A stretch of DNA of 64,000 bases, taken from the NCBI RefSeq assembly GCF_947501665.1, contig NZ_CANMWS010000031.1, positions 16,040 through 80,039 on the forward strand, written 5' to 3'. The DNA comes from an uncultured Shewanella sp. Its GTDB lineage: Bacteria; Pseudomonadota; Gammaproteobacteria; Enterobacterales; Shewanellaceae. Under the pieces are notes generated by a model, which saw only the letters and a program-made list of their open reading frames with translations, was not told the DNA's origin and made no database searches. The translations under genes were made by a program, and so were the position numbers. The stretch's first letter is position 1; the number at the start of each line of letters is the position of its first letter. Shown piece after piece: positions 1 through 7,941 of this stretch.

Positions 1-936
1 GACTACGGCATCAATACGCTCACAGCAGGCGATGTTTCTCTTTCTTTTAGTGCTAATCCTGATGACTATTATCGTTATGGCGGCATCATTGATATTGCGC
101 TGCAGAGTTCATCGATAATCGAAACGCTAAATAATAACCCTGTTGAAATAAAAGGCGAAAAGCCAGTTACACTCACCGGCATTGGCAATCAAGTTGGATT
201 TGACCCCAGCGTAGGCCATCCAACGGGAAAAGCCATAAAGACGGTTTTCAAAGCAATAGAAACACCGGTGCGCATTTATGGGGATGCCCGTAATATTTAC
301 ATTGATGAACATGATGGTGCGATGGACATTGAACTTAATGTCCGTATTTATGGGCGCCCGACACCGATTTTTGATGAGCCAGGTGGTAATTTAAAAATCA
401 CGTTGGTATCAGGCAATACAGGTACGTTAGCCGATGGTGATTTTCTTGATTTCCCACAGCAGACTTATGTTCAACAAGGCAAGAGTCAGTTTACCTTCTC
501 TATTGCTGATAAGGGCAATATCGAACAGTATGGTTTTCAAACCTTAGTGATTTCTTCTGTAGAAGGGGGCTCATATTTTATTAATATTAGAAAATACCCT
601 AAATCGGATTTTGGCATTGTGGCAGGCAGCAGTATTAGTTGGGAGCAAGTGTATCAGAATAGTTTGCGCTACTTTTATGTGACTTTTCCTGCAATGAATA
701 TGCGTTTTCCATTAAATGATGAGATGACGGTTAAGAATTTATCTGGGCCTATTGAGAGCCGAATTAGTGATATCTACCGTCAAACCAGTCTTTACATGCC
801 AATTACGCGCTCCATGACACCGAGTCAGCGGGCACTATTAACGCAGTTTTTAAATAGTCAGCCTTGGGCGCCGCTCACGGGATCACAGACGGTAAGTTCA
901 GATGAGAAAAGTGATACCACTCAGCCGCCTCATTAA
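1..936 (+). CDS. Hypothetical protein, 5'-truncated by window edge
   Basis: The reading frame is open from the first base to the TAA at 934-936, so about 311 residues of a longer protein are visible. An internal ATG at 268 is in frame but is not needed as a start. The visible part is rich in short beta-strand-like stretches (alternating hydrophobic/polar with many G, N, D and T) and has no membrane segment, which fits an extracytoplasmic or surface protein. I do not recognise a family. The C-terminal tail is Ser/Thr/Gln-rich and looks disordered. Frame continuity is certain; function is unknown. Confidence 0.75.
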   Translation, partial: DYGINTLTAGDVSLSFSANPDDYYRYGGIIDIALQSSSIIETLNNNPVEIKGEKPVTLTGIGNQVGFDPSVGHPTGKAIKTVFKAIETPVRIYGDARNIYIDEHDGAMDIELNVRIYGRPTPIFDEPGGNLKITLVSGNTGTLADGDFLDFPQQTYVQQGKSQFTFSIADKGNIEQYGFQTLVISSVEGGSYFINIRKYPKSDFGIVAGSSISWEQVYQNSLRYFYVTFPAMNMRFPLNDEMTVKNLSGPIESRISDIYRQTSLYMPITRSMTPSQRALLTQFLNSQPWAPLTGSQTVSSDEKSDTTQPPH

Positions 937-978
937 TTGGAGGTGAAGTTTATCTCATCGCATATTTAAGAGAGATAC

Positions 979-1026
979 AGCGCATTTGAAATGCTTTGAG
1001 TTGTTGATAATGCCTTTAAATGCGCT
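979..1026. terminator. Hairpin downstream of the truncated gene
   Basis: AGCGCATTT (979-987) and AAATGCGCT (1018-1026) form a 9-bp perfect inverted repeat with a 30-base loop, 43 bases after the stop at 936. There is no clean T-run, so it may be a weak terminator or an mRNA 3'-end structure. A short run of GTTTAT hexamers follows at about 1036-1056. Confidence 0.35.
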
Positions 1027-1164
1027 TCAATTTGTTTATGTTTATGTTTATGTTTCGTTAGGTTGTAGGTGCACATTTCATCTGTTTTTTGTATAAGAGG
1101 GAGGTTATGTATAAAAGTGTGCTTAATGCGATTAAAAGTAATCGATAATAAGGATATTAATAAA

Positions 1165-2088
1165 ATGAAAATAGTGCATTATTGTTTAATACTTATCGCT
1201 TTTTCTAGTCAAATGTGGGTTCCCCTTTTTGCCAATGAGCCCGTTGATATACTTAAATCATGGGCCCAATCGCAACCAAATATTGATGATGCTGTGTATC
1301 CGACCCATGGGGTACACAATGATAAGGGGTGTAATATATTGAATAATCATTGTATTGCGAAACGTAATAAGGGAGACCCCACTGATCCTTTATTTCCGAG
1401 TCAATGGATCAGTGATTGGACCATGTTCAGGGTTTTTAAAAACTTTGAGGAAAATCCGCCGCCTTATACAAATCCCCCCGCAACCTTATCCTCGCAAGAT
1501 TATACCGTATCTTTTGGTACCACCTACTATGATGCGAACTATGTACCAACAGATAAAGACGGTGAAGGTGCCATGATGGAGCATTATGATAAGTATTGTT
1601 TGCCTATTTTCCCGATTAAAAATAATGCTTATACTTGCAGTTTTATTTCGTTAGGCAATAAAGCTTTTTTTTTAACCTATGACGATAGGCCTAAAAATAT
1701 GCCTCAATGCTGTTTGTTTTCACCATTGAATCATCCACCACGACAAGATTTTATTAAACATTTAGATTACTCAAAGCAGCGTAGTCAACAGCTTAATGGG
1801 TCTATTCAAGCGTATGTATGGCAAGCCATGTTAGATAAAGGGGGCCCGCTATTTGGTTATGCCTTTAATCGGCAGGCTTCACCGGATTTTTATTCATCAT
1901 CTTGGTACCGTCACCCACAATCTTTTTTCTTCTCTGGTGATACCACAAAAGCGAATGCCCCCATTGTGAGCCAAAATTACACAAGCTTTCGTGCTGAAAA
2001 GCCTCAAGCTACATTGACTTGGAATAAAGTGGCTCAAATGTGTCCAAAAGACAATATTCCTACATGTCAGTTGTTTGAAGGTCATTAG
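1165..2088 (+). CDS. Exported hypothetical protein with signal peptide
   Basis: A 307-residue protein starting at ATG 1165, preceded by AAGGA at 1150-1154 (10-base spacing). This start gives a clean signal peptide (MKIVHYCLILIAFSS... ending near LFANE), whereas the longer in-frame start at 1069 would put about 30 residues before it. The mature part is aromatic- and Pro-rich, with several cysteines including a CC pair, suggesting disulfides and a periplasmic or extracellular location. I do not recognise the family. The neighbouring small NTF2-like gene starts 29 bases downstream, so the two may be co-transcribed. Confidence 0.7.
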   Translation: MKIVHYCLILIAFSSQMWVPLFANEPVDILKSWAQSQPNIDDAVYPTHGVHNDKGCNILNNHCIAKRNKGDPTDPLFPSQWISDWTMFRVFKNFEENPPPYTNPPATLSSQDYTVSFGTTYYDANYVPTDKDGEGAMMEHYDKYCLPIFPIKNNAYTCSFISLGNKAFFLTYDDRPKNMPQCCLFSPLNHPPRQDFIKHLDYSKQRSQQLNGSIQAYVWQAMLDKGGPLFGYAFNRQASPDFYSSSWYRHPQSFFFSGDTTKANAPIVSQNYTSFRAEKPQATLTWNKVAQMCPKDNIPTCQLFEGH

Positions 2089-2117
2089 CACACGATTTCA
2101 TTTTTAGGGAGTCAAGA

Positions 2118-2522
2118 ATGAATACTGAGGCATTAGCACAATCGATACAGGAAATTCAGGCATTTGCTGAGCACTGGAATACACTGTACGCACAGCAGAA
2201 GTTTGATGAAATGAAAATGCTGGCGACAGAAGACGTAGGCATTGCCAATGTGAAGGCATCAACGTTACCTTCGGGACTTATTTTTGGGCAAGAAAATTAT
2301 AAAAAGGGGATTGTTGAAGCTTATTATGGACAAAGTGGTATAGAGCATAATTTGTTGGTCATGGAGTATTTAGACTGGGAATATATTCCGTTAAACGATC
2401 TGACTTTTTATACCATTGGACGTTATACACTAGAACCTAATATTATCGGGGTAAATGCTTGGCTGCTTAGCCGAGAAACACTTTCTTCTCCTTGGAAAAT
2501 ATATCGAGTCATTAATAATTAA
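2118..2522 (+). CDS. NTF2-like / SnoaL-type small protein
   Basis: 134 residues, cytosolic, with no signal peptide. The N-terminal helix (about residues 8-40), a mid region around residues 55-75 and beta-strand-like stretches ending in PWKIYRVINN match the alpha+beta cone layout of the NTF2/SnoaL/DUF4440 superfamily. Such proteins are small-molecule isomerases, hydrolases or binding domains, and the substrate cannot be told from sequence. GGGAGTC sits just upstream of the ATG and would serve as the ribosome site. The fold call is inferred from pattern only. Confidence 0.55.
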   Translation: MNTEALAQSIQEIQAFAEHWNTLYAQQKFDEMKMLATEDVGIANVKASTLPSGLIFGQENYKKGIVEAYYGQSGIEHNLLVMEYLDWEYIPLNDLTFYTIGRYTLEPNIIGVNAWLLSRETLSSPWKIYRVINN

Positions 2523-2609
2523 GATTCATTTTTCAGTGAGCTTTGGTGTCTTCAACTATCGCTGAGTGATAAGGTGTCATTAACACAATGGTCATAAAAG
2601 GATGTATGA

Positions 2610-3644
2610 GTGAATAAGTTGGTTGTTATTTCAATTTTTCTTTTGGTGATTTTTTTCATCGTTATCTTGAGCATGATAGTCATTCCCGTTAAGCGAGAAA
2701 ATCCAGTCAATGGTTTGGATTTTAATGTGTTAGATACTCCCCCCCTTGGTGATGTTGGCAGTATTGATAGTCAATATTTTGCACGTGATGGTAAGGCGTT
2801 ATTTTATCGTCACGTAAAAGGGAGTCATGATCTTATTTTTGTACTGTTACATGGTTCGGGAACTGAAGGGCGTTATTTATTGCCTTTAGCCACTCAGCTT
2901 AATCAGCAATTGCGTGCAACCGTGGTGATCCCTGATCTACGAGGACACGGCCGCTCTATGCTGTCTCACCCAGGCGACATTGATTACATCGGACAATATG
3001 AGCATGATTTAGCCGATTTACATCATCGATTGGAGAAGCAATACCCCGATGCGACGATAATTTTAGCTGGGCATTCTTCTGGAGGGGGGCTAGCGGTTAA
3101 ATATGCTGGCCATGCACTCATTCCAAAAGATGATGATGTGATGAAAGATAAAGCTCAATACCTTCAAGCGCCTTTTGATGCCTATGTATTATTAGCGCCT
3201 TATTTAGGGCATGACGCTCCAACGGTGAGACCCAATTCAGGTGGCTGGGTACAAGTGTCTATCAGGCGTATTATTGGCTTAAGTTTGTTGAATCAACTAG
3301 GAATAAGGCAGTTTAATCATCTGCCCATTTTATTTTTTAATCGTCCAGAAGCGGTGAATGACTCTTTACAGCTTGATAGCTATTCCTATCGATTAAATGT
3401 GTCTTTTTCACCGACAGATTATCAAGCTCAATTGCAACACAACCTTAATCCTGTATTACTCTTAGTTGGGGAGGAGGATGAAGCCTTTTACGCTGAAAAA
3501 TTTCCTGATGTCATGCAGGCTCATGCGCCACAGGCTGAGGTCTACTTATTACCCAAGGTTCAACATTTAAATTTACCTGATGCGCCAGAAGTAATAGAAA
3601 AAATAGCACATTGGTTATCAATGAATGTGTTAAGTCAGCAGTAA
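2610..3644 (+). CDS. Membrane-anchored alpha/beta hydrolase (S33 / lysophospholipase-like)
   Basis: 344 residues starting at GTG 2610, because nearby ATGs run straight into stops; AAAAGGA at 2596-2602 gives an 8-base spacing. Residues about 4-26 form one N-terminal hydrophobic anchor. The hydrolase core shows the oxyanion region LLHGSG (about 80-84), the nucleophile elbow GHSSGG (Ser156), a probable acid Asp290 (VGEEDEAF) and His319 (KVQHLNLPD), a full catalytic triad. Probably a membrane-bound lipase, esterase or lysophospholipase with its active site outside the cytoplasm. The end overlaps only the long in-frame extension of the next gene, not its likely start. Confidence 0.8.
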   Translation: MNKLVVISIFLLVIFFIVILSMIVIPVKRENPVNGLDFNVLDTPPLGDVGSIDSQYFARDGKALFYRHVKGSHDLIFVLLHGSGTEGRYLLPLATQLNQQLRATVVIPDLRGHGRSMLSHPGDIDYIGQYEHDLADLHHRLEKQYPDATIILAGHSSGGGLAVKYAGHALIPKDDDVMKDKAQYLQAPFDAYVLLAPYLGHDAPTVRPNSGGWVQVSIRRIIGLSLLNQLGIRQFNHLPILFFNRPEAVNDSLQLDSYSYRLNVSFSPTDYQAQLQHNLNPVLLLVGEEDEAFYAEKFPDVMQAHAPQAEVYLLPKVQHLNLPDAPEVIEKIAHWLSMNVLSQQ

Positions 3645-3679
3645 TAAGTGCGGATCAGACGGGCATTAATTGGAGTGTT

Positions 3680-4864
3680 ATGCATTCACGTGAGCAAATA
3701 AGGCTTTGGCTTTTTACAGCCATGTTATCCGCTATTGTGGCTATTACCCCTTTTTCAACAGATCTTTATTTACCCGCAATGCTCAATATGGCGGTAGATT
3801 TTAATGTACATATTACTCTTATCCAACAATCCTTGAGTTTGTTTTTAGCCGGTTACGGGTTAGGAATGTTTATTTTTGGCCCCATGATGGATAAGTATGG
3901 CCGACGTCCTTTCGTACTTTGGGGAATATTGGGCTTTACCTTTGCCAGTGTTTTGTCTGGGTTAACGACTGACATTGAGTGGTTTTTGGGCTGGCGCTTT
4001 ATTCAAGCGTTATCGGGAGCAGCGGCAACTGTCGCCATTCCAGGGTATATTAAAGAGTTATACGGTAAAGATACGCCTAAAGGCATGTCATACCTTAATT
4101 TAATCATGATGTTAGCACCTCTTGTTGCGCCCAGTGTTGGTAGTTTGATGATGACGTTAGGTCAGTGGAACTTGATTTTCTTTCTACTGGCAGCCTATGG
4201 GGTCATTATATTGGTTTTGGCTATTTTTTGGTTACATGTTCCTAGCGATCAGCAAAAGCATCATCGTAGCCAATACTCTTTTATTAGTAATTATCAAAGA
4301 GTATTTTCAAAGCGAGGTGTGAAACTGGATATTTTGACCAGTTTTTTTGCCTCGTTTGCTTTCTTTTGTTATATCACCGACTCTTCTTTTGTTTTTATGC
4401 AAGTCTTTGGATTAGATAAATATACCTTTTCCATTATTTTTGCCAGTAATGTTGGCATATTAATTTTGGCCAGTTTTATTAATGGTCGTTTGCTGGGCTA
4501 TTACGGGCCCACAACGTTGCTAGCGATGGGGACATTACTGGCAATATTAGCGGCATCAGGTTTGGTGGTTGTGAATATGATGGGGTTGAGTTATGGCTTT
4601 ACCCTTGTCATGTTATATCCGTTTATGGGCTGTTTATGGATAATGTCTGTGAATGCGGACTCCATCATTTTAATGAAATTTAAAAAAGAAGTGGGTACAG
4701 CCTCGGCGGTAATTGGCACCCTTAAATTTGGCTCAGGTGCGTTTGCAGGGCCTTTATTGGCGATTTTTCATTCGGGTAGCGCTGTACCGTTTTCTAGTTT
4801 ATTGCTTGGAGGTGTGCTTTTAGCTTGCCTAAGTCAAGGGGGGAATTATTTTTTGAAACATTAG
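3680..4864 (+). CDS. MFS transporter, Bcr/CflA drug-resistance type
   Basis: 394 residues from ATG 3680 (GGAG close upstream), the usual Bcr/CflA length of about 400. A longer in-frame start at 3611 would overlap the preceding hydrolase and add an unusual non-hydrophobic leader. About 12 hydrophobic segments are visible. The motif PFSTDLYLPAM in helix 1 and the loop 2-3 motif GPMMDKYGRRPF (MFS motif A: G-x-x-x-D-R/K-x-G-R-R) are typical of the Bcr/CflA family of proton-driven drug or metabolite exporters in the inner membrane. Substrate unknown. Possibly co-transcribed with the hydrolase. Confidence 0.85.
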   Translation: MHSREQIRLWLFTAMLSAIVAITPFSTDLYLPAMLNMAVDFNVHITLIQQSLSLFLAGYGLGMFIFGPMMDKYGRRPFVLWGILGFTFASVLSGLTTDIEWFLGWRFIQALSGAAATVAIPGYIKELYGKDTPKGMSYLNLIMMLAPLVAPSVGSLMMTLGQWNLIFFLLAAYGVIILVLAIFWLHVPSDQQKHHRSQYSFISNYQRVFSKRGVKLDILTSFFASFAFFCYITDSSFVFMQVFGLDKYTFSIIFASNVGILILASFINGRLLGYYGPTTLLAMGTLLAILAASGLVVVNMMGLSYGFTLVMLYPFMGCLWIMSVNADSIILMKFKKEVGTASAVIGTLKFGSGAFAGPLLAIFHSGSAVPFSSLLLGGVLLACLSQGGNYFLKH

Positions 4865-4936
4865 GCATAATGGCAAATTTTTGATTATTCTCTGTTGAGG
4901 CGGCTGACTTTTATGGCAAGGTTAAAAGGAGGGAGT

Positions 4937-5692
4937 ATGAATATAAAAGTGGTGTTGGTGAAGATAATATCGCTTGTGTTTGTCATGATGTCTTTTATGG
5001 CCATTGCACAAGAGGAACCCGAATTTACCGTTATTTATCAAAACTCCACAGAAGCACCGAGTAATAATTTAGCGAGGCAACTGTTTAAAGAGGCGCAGAC
5101 CACGGGCGATTTTTGGGCATCATTACGGTATTTTGTGACCCAAAAAGAGCTGAGTTATTGTGCCATTGCCAGTAGTGTGGTGGTGCTCAATTCTTTAGAT
5201 ATTCCAGCGCCAGCCAACCCAAATGTCTATCCTTATGAGTTGTTTGATCAGGATAATATTTTTACCGATAAAGTGTTGAAAATAATTAGCCCAACCATTG
5301 TCGGTTTTCAAGGCACGACCTTAGATGAAATGAGCCAGATTTTATCAGCTTATAATGTGAATGTAGAGCGAGTTTATGCCAGTAATAGCCGTGTTGAAGG
5401 GTTTAGAACCGCGGCGATTGAGGCATTAAAAAGCCCCAATAAACGCTTACTCGTTAATTTTGACCGCAAGGCGTTACAACAAGAAGGTGGAGGTCATGTG
5501 TCGCCTGTGGTGGCTTATCATGAAGCGCAAGATCGCTTTTTAATATTGGATGTGGCGCGTTATAAACTGCCTTCTTACTGGGTGAAAACTGAGCATTTAT
5601 TTAAGGCTATGTCAGGGGTTGATAACCATTCGAAACGCAGCCGAGGCTATGTGATTGTGGGCAAAAAAATGAATTTTAAAAGTGAACGTTAG
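4937..5692 (+). CDS. Phytochelatin-synthase-like cysteine peptidase, exported
   Basis: 251 residues from ATG 4937, chosen for the strong AAGGAGGG at 4926-4933 and because it gives a clean signal peptide (cleavage near AIA-QEE). It matches the catalytic domain of the phytochelatin synthase family: Cys75 in ELSYCAIASS, His187 in GGGHVSPV and Asp205 in FLILDVARYK form the papain-like triad. The C-terminal Cys-rich domain of plant enzymes is absent, as in cyanobacterial short forms, which mainly hydrolyse glutathione to gamma-Glu-Cys. An exported form suggests a periplasmic glutathione or gamma-glutamyl peptide hydrolase. The metal-tolerance role is inference. Confidence 0.8.
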   Translation: MNIKVVLVKIISLVFVMMSFMAIAQEEPEFTVIYQNSTEAPSNNLARQLFKEAQTTGDFWASLRYFVTQKELSYCAIASSVVVLNSLDIPAPANPNVYPYELFDQDNIFTDKVLKIISPTIVGFQGTTLDEMSQILSAYNVNVERVYASNSRVEGFRTAAIEALKSPNKRLLVNFDRKALQQEGGGHVSPVVAYHEAQDRFLILDVARYKLPSYWVKTEHLFKAMSGVDNHSKRSRGYVIVGKKMNFKSER

Positions 5693-5731
5693 TGTTTATA
5701 TTTTTCACCATTGAGCTTTGTCATGATTGTT

Positions 5732-5770
5732 AGGTAATAAGATCACTTTTTATGATCTTATTACCTTTTT
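5732..5770 (+). terminator. Rho-independent terminator
   Basis: AGGTAATAAGATCA (5732-5745) pairs perfectly with TGATCTTATTACCT (5753-5766), a 14-bp stem with a 7-base loop followed by a T-run to 5770. It ends the phytochelatin-synthase-like transcript and lies between two convergent genes. Confidence 0.85.
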
Positions 5771-5787
5771 GAAGTTAAAGTCTGAAT

Positions 5788-6831
5788 TTAAAATAACGTG
5801 CTTAGCATTTCTTCACTATAGGCGGTTAAACTTTTTCCTTGTTTGACTTTTTCCACATAATCCGGATTCGCAATAAAAGGTCGGCCGATTGCGATGAGAT
5901 CAAACCTGTTTTGATGAATCGCTTCACTAGCAGTCTTGGCCGTATAACTGCCTACGCCCACTAAGGTGTTTTGGTAATGGCGGCGCACATAATCTGAGGC
6001 TCGTCCTCCTAAGTAATCAAACTCCATCGCATCATCGAAAATTCCAATATGCAAAAAGGCTAAGTCACGTTTTTCTAATTGGGGTAACAGGTAATCAAAT
6101 ACATCGCGATCGCGACTGTCACCTGCCATATTAAAATAAGCGCCGGGGGATAATCTCAGCGCCGTGCGAGTATGGCCAATGCGAGCAATGATACTGTCCA
6201 CGACTTCAAGGGCAAAACGCGACATGTTTTTTGCTGTTCCGCCATATTCATCTATTCGATGATTGCTATCATGATGTAAAAACTGATCGATTAAGTAGCC
6301 ATTAGCACCGTGAATTTCGACGCCATCAAAGCCTGCATCAATCGCATTGGCAGCGGCTTGAGAATAATCATTGATTAATTGTTGAATATCATCATGACTT
6401 GCTGCTTTTGGCGTGACATAAGTGAGTTCACGCATACGAGGTACATTGCCTTCAACTGCTACGGCAGAGGGGGCCATAACGGCTTTTCCATCGAAAAAAT
6501 GAGGGTGAGCAACACGGCCTGTATGCCAAAGTTGGGCAAATATTTTGCCACCATTTTTATGCACTGCATCGGTGACTCTTTGCCAACCTATTATTTGTTT
6601 TGGGGTAAATAAGCCAGGCGTATTAGGGTAACCTTGTCCGTCTGGACGAATAATCGTTGCTTCAGAAATAATTAATCCCGCACTTGCACGGCGTGCATAG
6701 TAATCGGCCATCTCTTGTGTGGGAACGAGTTGGTCGTCACTCATACACCGAGTCAGTGGCGCCATTAAAATACGGTTGGTGAGGTGGAGTGTATCGTTGA
6801 GGGAGAAAGGTTGAAATAAATTATCTGTCAT
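5788..6831 (-). CDS. Old Yellow Enzyme family flavin oxidoreductase (NemA/alkene-reductase type)
   Basis: 347 residues from the ATG at 6829-6831, where the typical N-terminus MTDNLFQPF begins. The longer frame to 6918 runs back through operator-like repeats and is probably not translated. Family signatures: NRILMAPLTRC, AQLWHTGRVAHP, DGVEIHGANGYLIDQFLHHDSN and IAIGRPFIANPDYV. It is an FMN-dependent, NAD(P)H-using ene-reductase acting on N-ethylmaleimide-like electrophiles, nitro-esters or enones. The divergent TetR gene and the palindromes between them give the classic nemR-nemA-like arrangement, so induction by electrophiles is a reasonable inference. Confidence 0.88.
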   Translation of the reverse strand: MTDNLFQPFSLNDTLHLTNRILMAPLTRCMSDDQLVPTQEMADYYARRASAGLIISEATIIRPDGQGYPNTPGLFTPKQIIGWQRVTDAVHKNGGKIFAQLWHTGRVAHPHFFDGKAVMAPSAVAVEGNVPRMRELTYVTPKAASHDDIQQLINDYSQAAANAIDAGFDGVEIHGANGYLIDQFLHHDSNHRIDEYGGTAKNMSRFALEVVDSIIARIGHTRTALRLSPGAYFNMAGDSRDRDVFDYLLPQLEKRDLAFLHIGIFDDAMEFDYLGGRASDYVRRHYQNTLVGVGSYTAKTASEAIHQNRFDLIAIGRPFIANPDYVEKVKQGKSLTAYSEEMLSTLF

Positions 6832-6875
6832 GAGAATACTCTTTATTCCTGATAGTGACTTTGTGACTGTCTTTA

Positions 6876-6967
6876 TTGAATGCCTATTCAAGATAGGCTT
6901 ATTTGAATGAACATTCAAGAACTATTTTGAACAAACACTCAATAATTACTTTGAACAAGTTTATCAA
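6876..6967. promoter_or_regulatory. Array of TTGAAT-type palindromic operators between OYE and TetR genes
   Basis: TTGAATGCCTATTCAA (6876-6891), TTGAATGAACATTCAA (6903-6918, 7-bp arms around AA), TTGAACAAACACTCAA (6927-6942) and a weaker TTGAACAAGTTTATCAA (6951-6967) follow each other at 24-27 base steps. They sit in the divergent intergenic region, exactly where a TetR-family repressor would bind to control both genes. The sites are visible in the sequence; binding by the neighbouring TetR protein is inference. Confidence 0.65.
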
Positions 6968-7013
6968 TGTGAGTACACTGGCCATATTGCCCATTAATAT
7001 CGTTTTTACCGAC

Positions 7014-7595
7014 ATGCGTAATGCTGAATTTGATAGAGAAACGGTTTTACGAGCCGCCATGCTGGCTTTTATGCATAAAGGCTATGCAAAAACCAGCATG
7101 CAAGACTTGACCCAAGTGACAGGTTTGCATCCAGGGTCGTTATATTGCGCGTTCAATAATAAACGTGGCATATTATTGGCGGCGATAGCCCAGTATCAAA
7201 GTGATAAAGCCGCTGAATTTGAATCTTTTTTTTCAAATCAAAGCTCGCCAGTGACACAATTAAAAACTTACCTTGATAGCATAGTGCTTGAATGCATTAG
7301 CTGTGAGGTCAGTAAAGCTTGCTTGTTGACCAAGTCTCTGAGTGAAATGGCTGAAGAAGATGATGAATTACAAAGGGTCATTAGCCATAACTTGACACAT
7401 TGGGAAGAGGGGATAGCCAATAAATTTGCTCAAGCGATTGATACAGGTCATCTTAGCAGTAAAAGAGACGCTGAGGCACTTGCACGGTATTTTGTGATGG
7501 GCATTTATGGTTTGCGCACCTTCGCGCATACCTACCCCACATTAGATGTGCTGCAATCGCTTGCAGATCAGCTGTTTGATGATGTCACAAGGTGA
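7014..7595 (+). CDS. TetR-family transcriptional regulator (NemR-like)
   Basis: 193 residues from ATG 7014 (MRNAEFDRETVLRAAM). The in-frame extension to 6903 would be encoded by the operator repeats and is rejected. The N-terminal helix-turn-helix is clear: AAMLAFMHKGYAKTSMQDLTQVTGLHPGSLYCAFNNK, with the TetR signature S-x-Y-x-x-F-x-x-K. The C-terminal part carries several cysteines (CISCEVSKACLL), a feature that in NemR and relatives can sense electrophiles or HOCl. It likely represses itself and the divergent OYE gene. No strong ribosome site is visible. Confidence 0.82.
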   Translation: MRNAEFDRETVLRAAMLAFMHKGYAKTSMQDLTQVTGLHPGSLYCAFNNKRGILLAAIAQYQSDKAAEFESFFSNQSSPVTQLKTYLDSIVLECISCEVSKACLLTKSLSEMAEEDDELQRVISHNLTHWEEGIANKFAQAIDTGHLSSKRDAEALARYFVMGIYGLRTFAHTYPTLDVLQSLADQLFDDVTR

Positions 7596-7941
7596 AGTGT
7601 TGAGTGAAAAAACTTAGCCAAGGTCATGAAAGAGTTTGGAGATAGGAGATGATGCTTTATTTGTTTAGTTTATCAATATCGATACTGGCTACTTTTAAAA
7701 AAAATCATTAATATACCCAATATTGCTACCTAAAATTATTTTTTGAATACTTCTTATGTCTCTGCCAGTTTGAAATAAGTGAGTGGTAAAGGGATGCTTG
7801 AAAGTATGGTTAGTATTAGGCTTTACTATTTTGGCTTCTTAATATTGCTATGTAGACTGATTTTGAATGATACTCTGGAAGGAGAAAGACAGAGTCAAGG
7901 GAATAGTATTTTAAGCCATTGACTCTGTATTTTGGTGAAGA
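7596..7941. other. Intergenic region with convergent-end hairpin
   Basis: AT-rich spacer between convergent genes, with no credible ORF. ACAGAGTCAA (7889-7898) and TTGACTCTGT (7919-7928) form a 10-bp stem 13 bases beyond the stop of the minus-strand lipoprotein gene. On the minus strand a T/C-rich tail follows, so it is probably that gene's terminator. Confidence 0.5.

Noticed and set aside
6831..7014. N-terminal extensions of both the OYE and TetR genes into the shared intergenic region
   Set aside because: The extra residues are encoded by the operator palindromes on both strands and do not fit the families; internal ATGs match the family starts.
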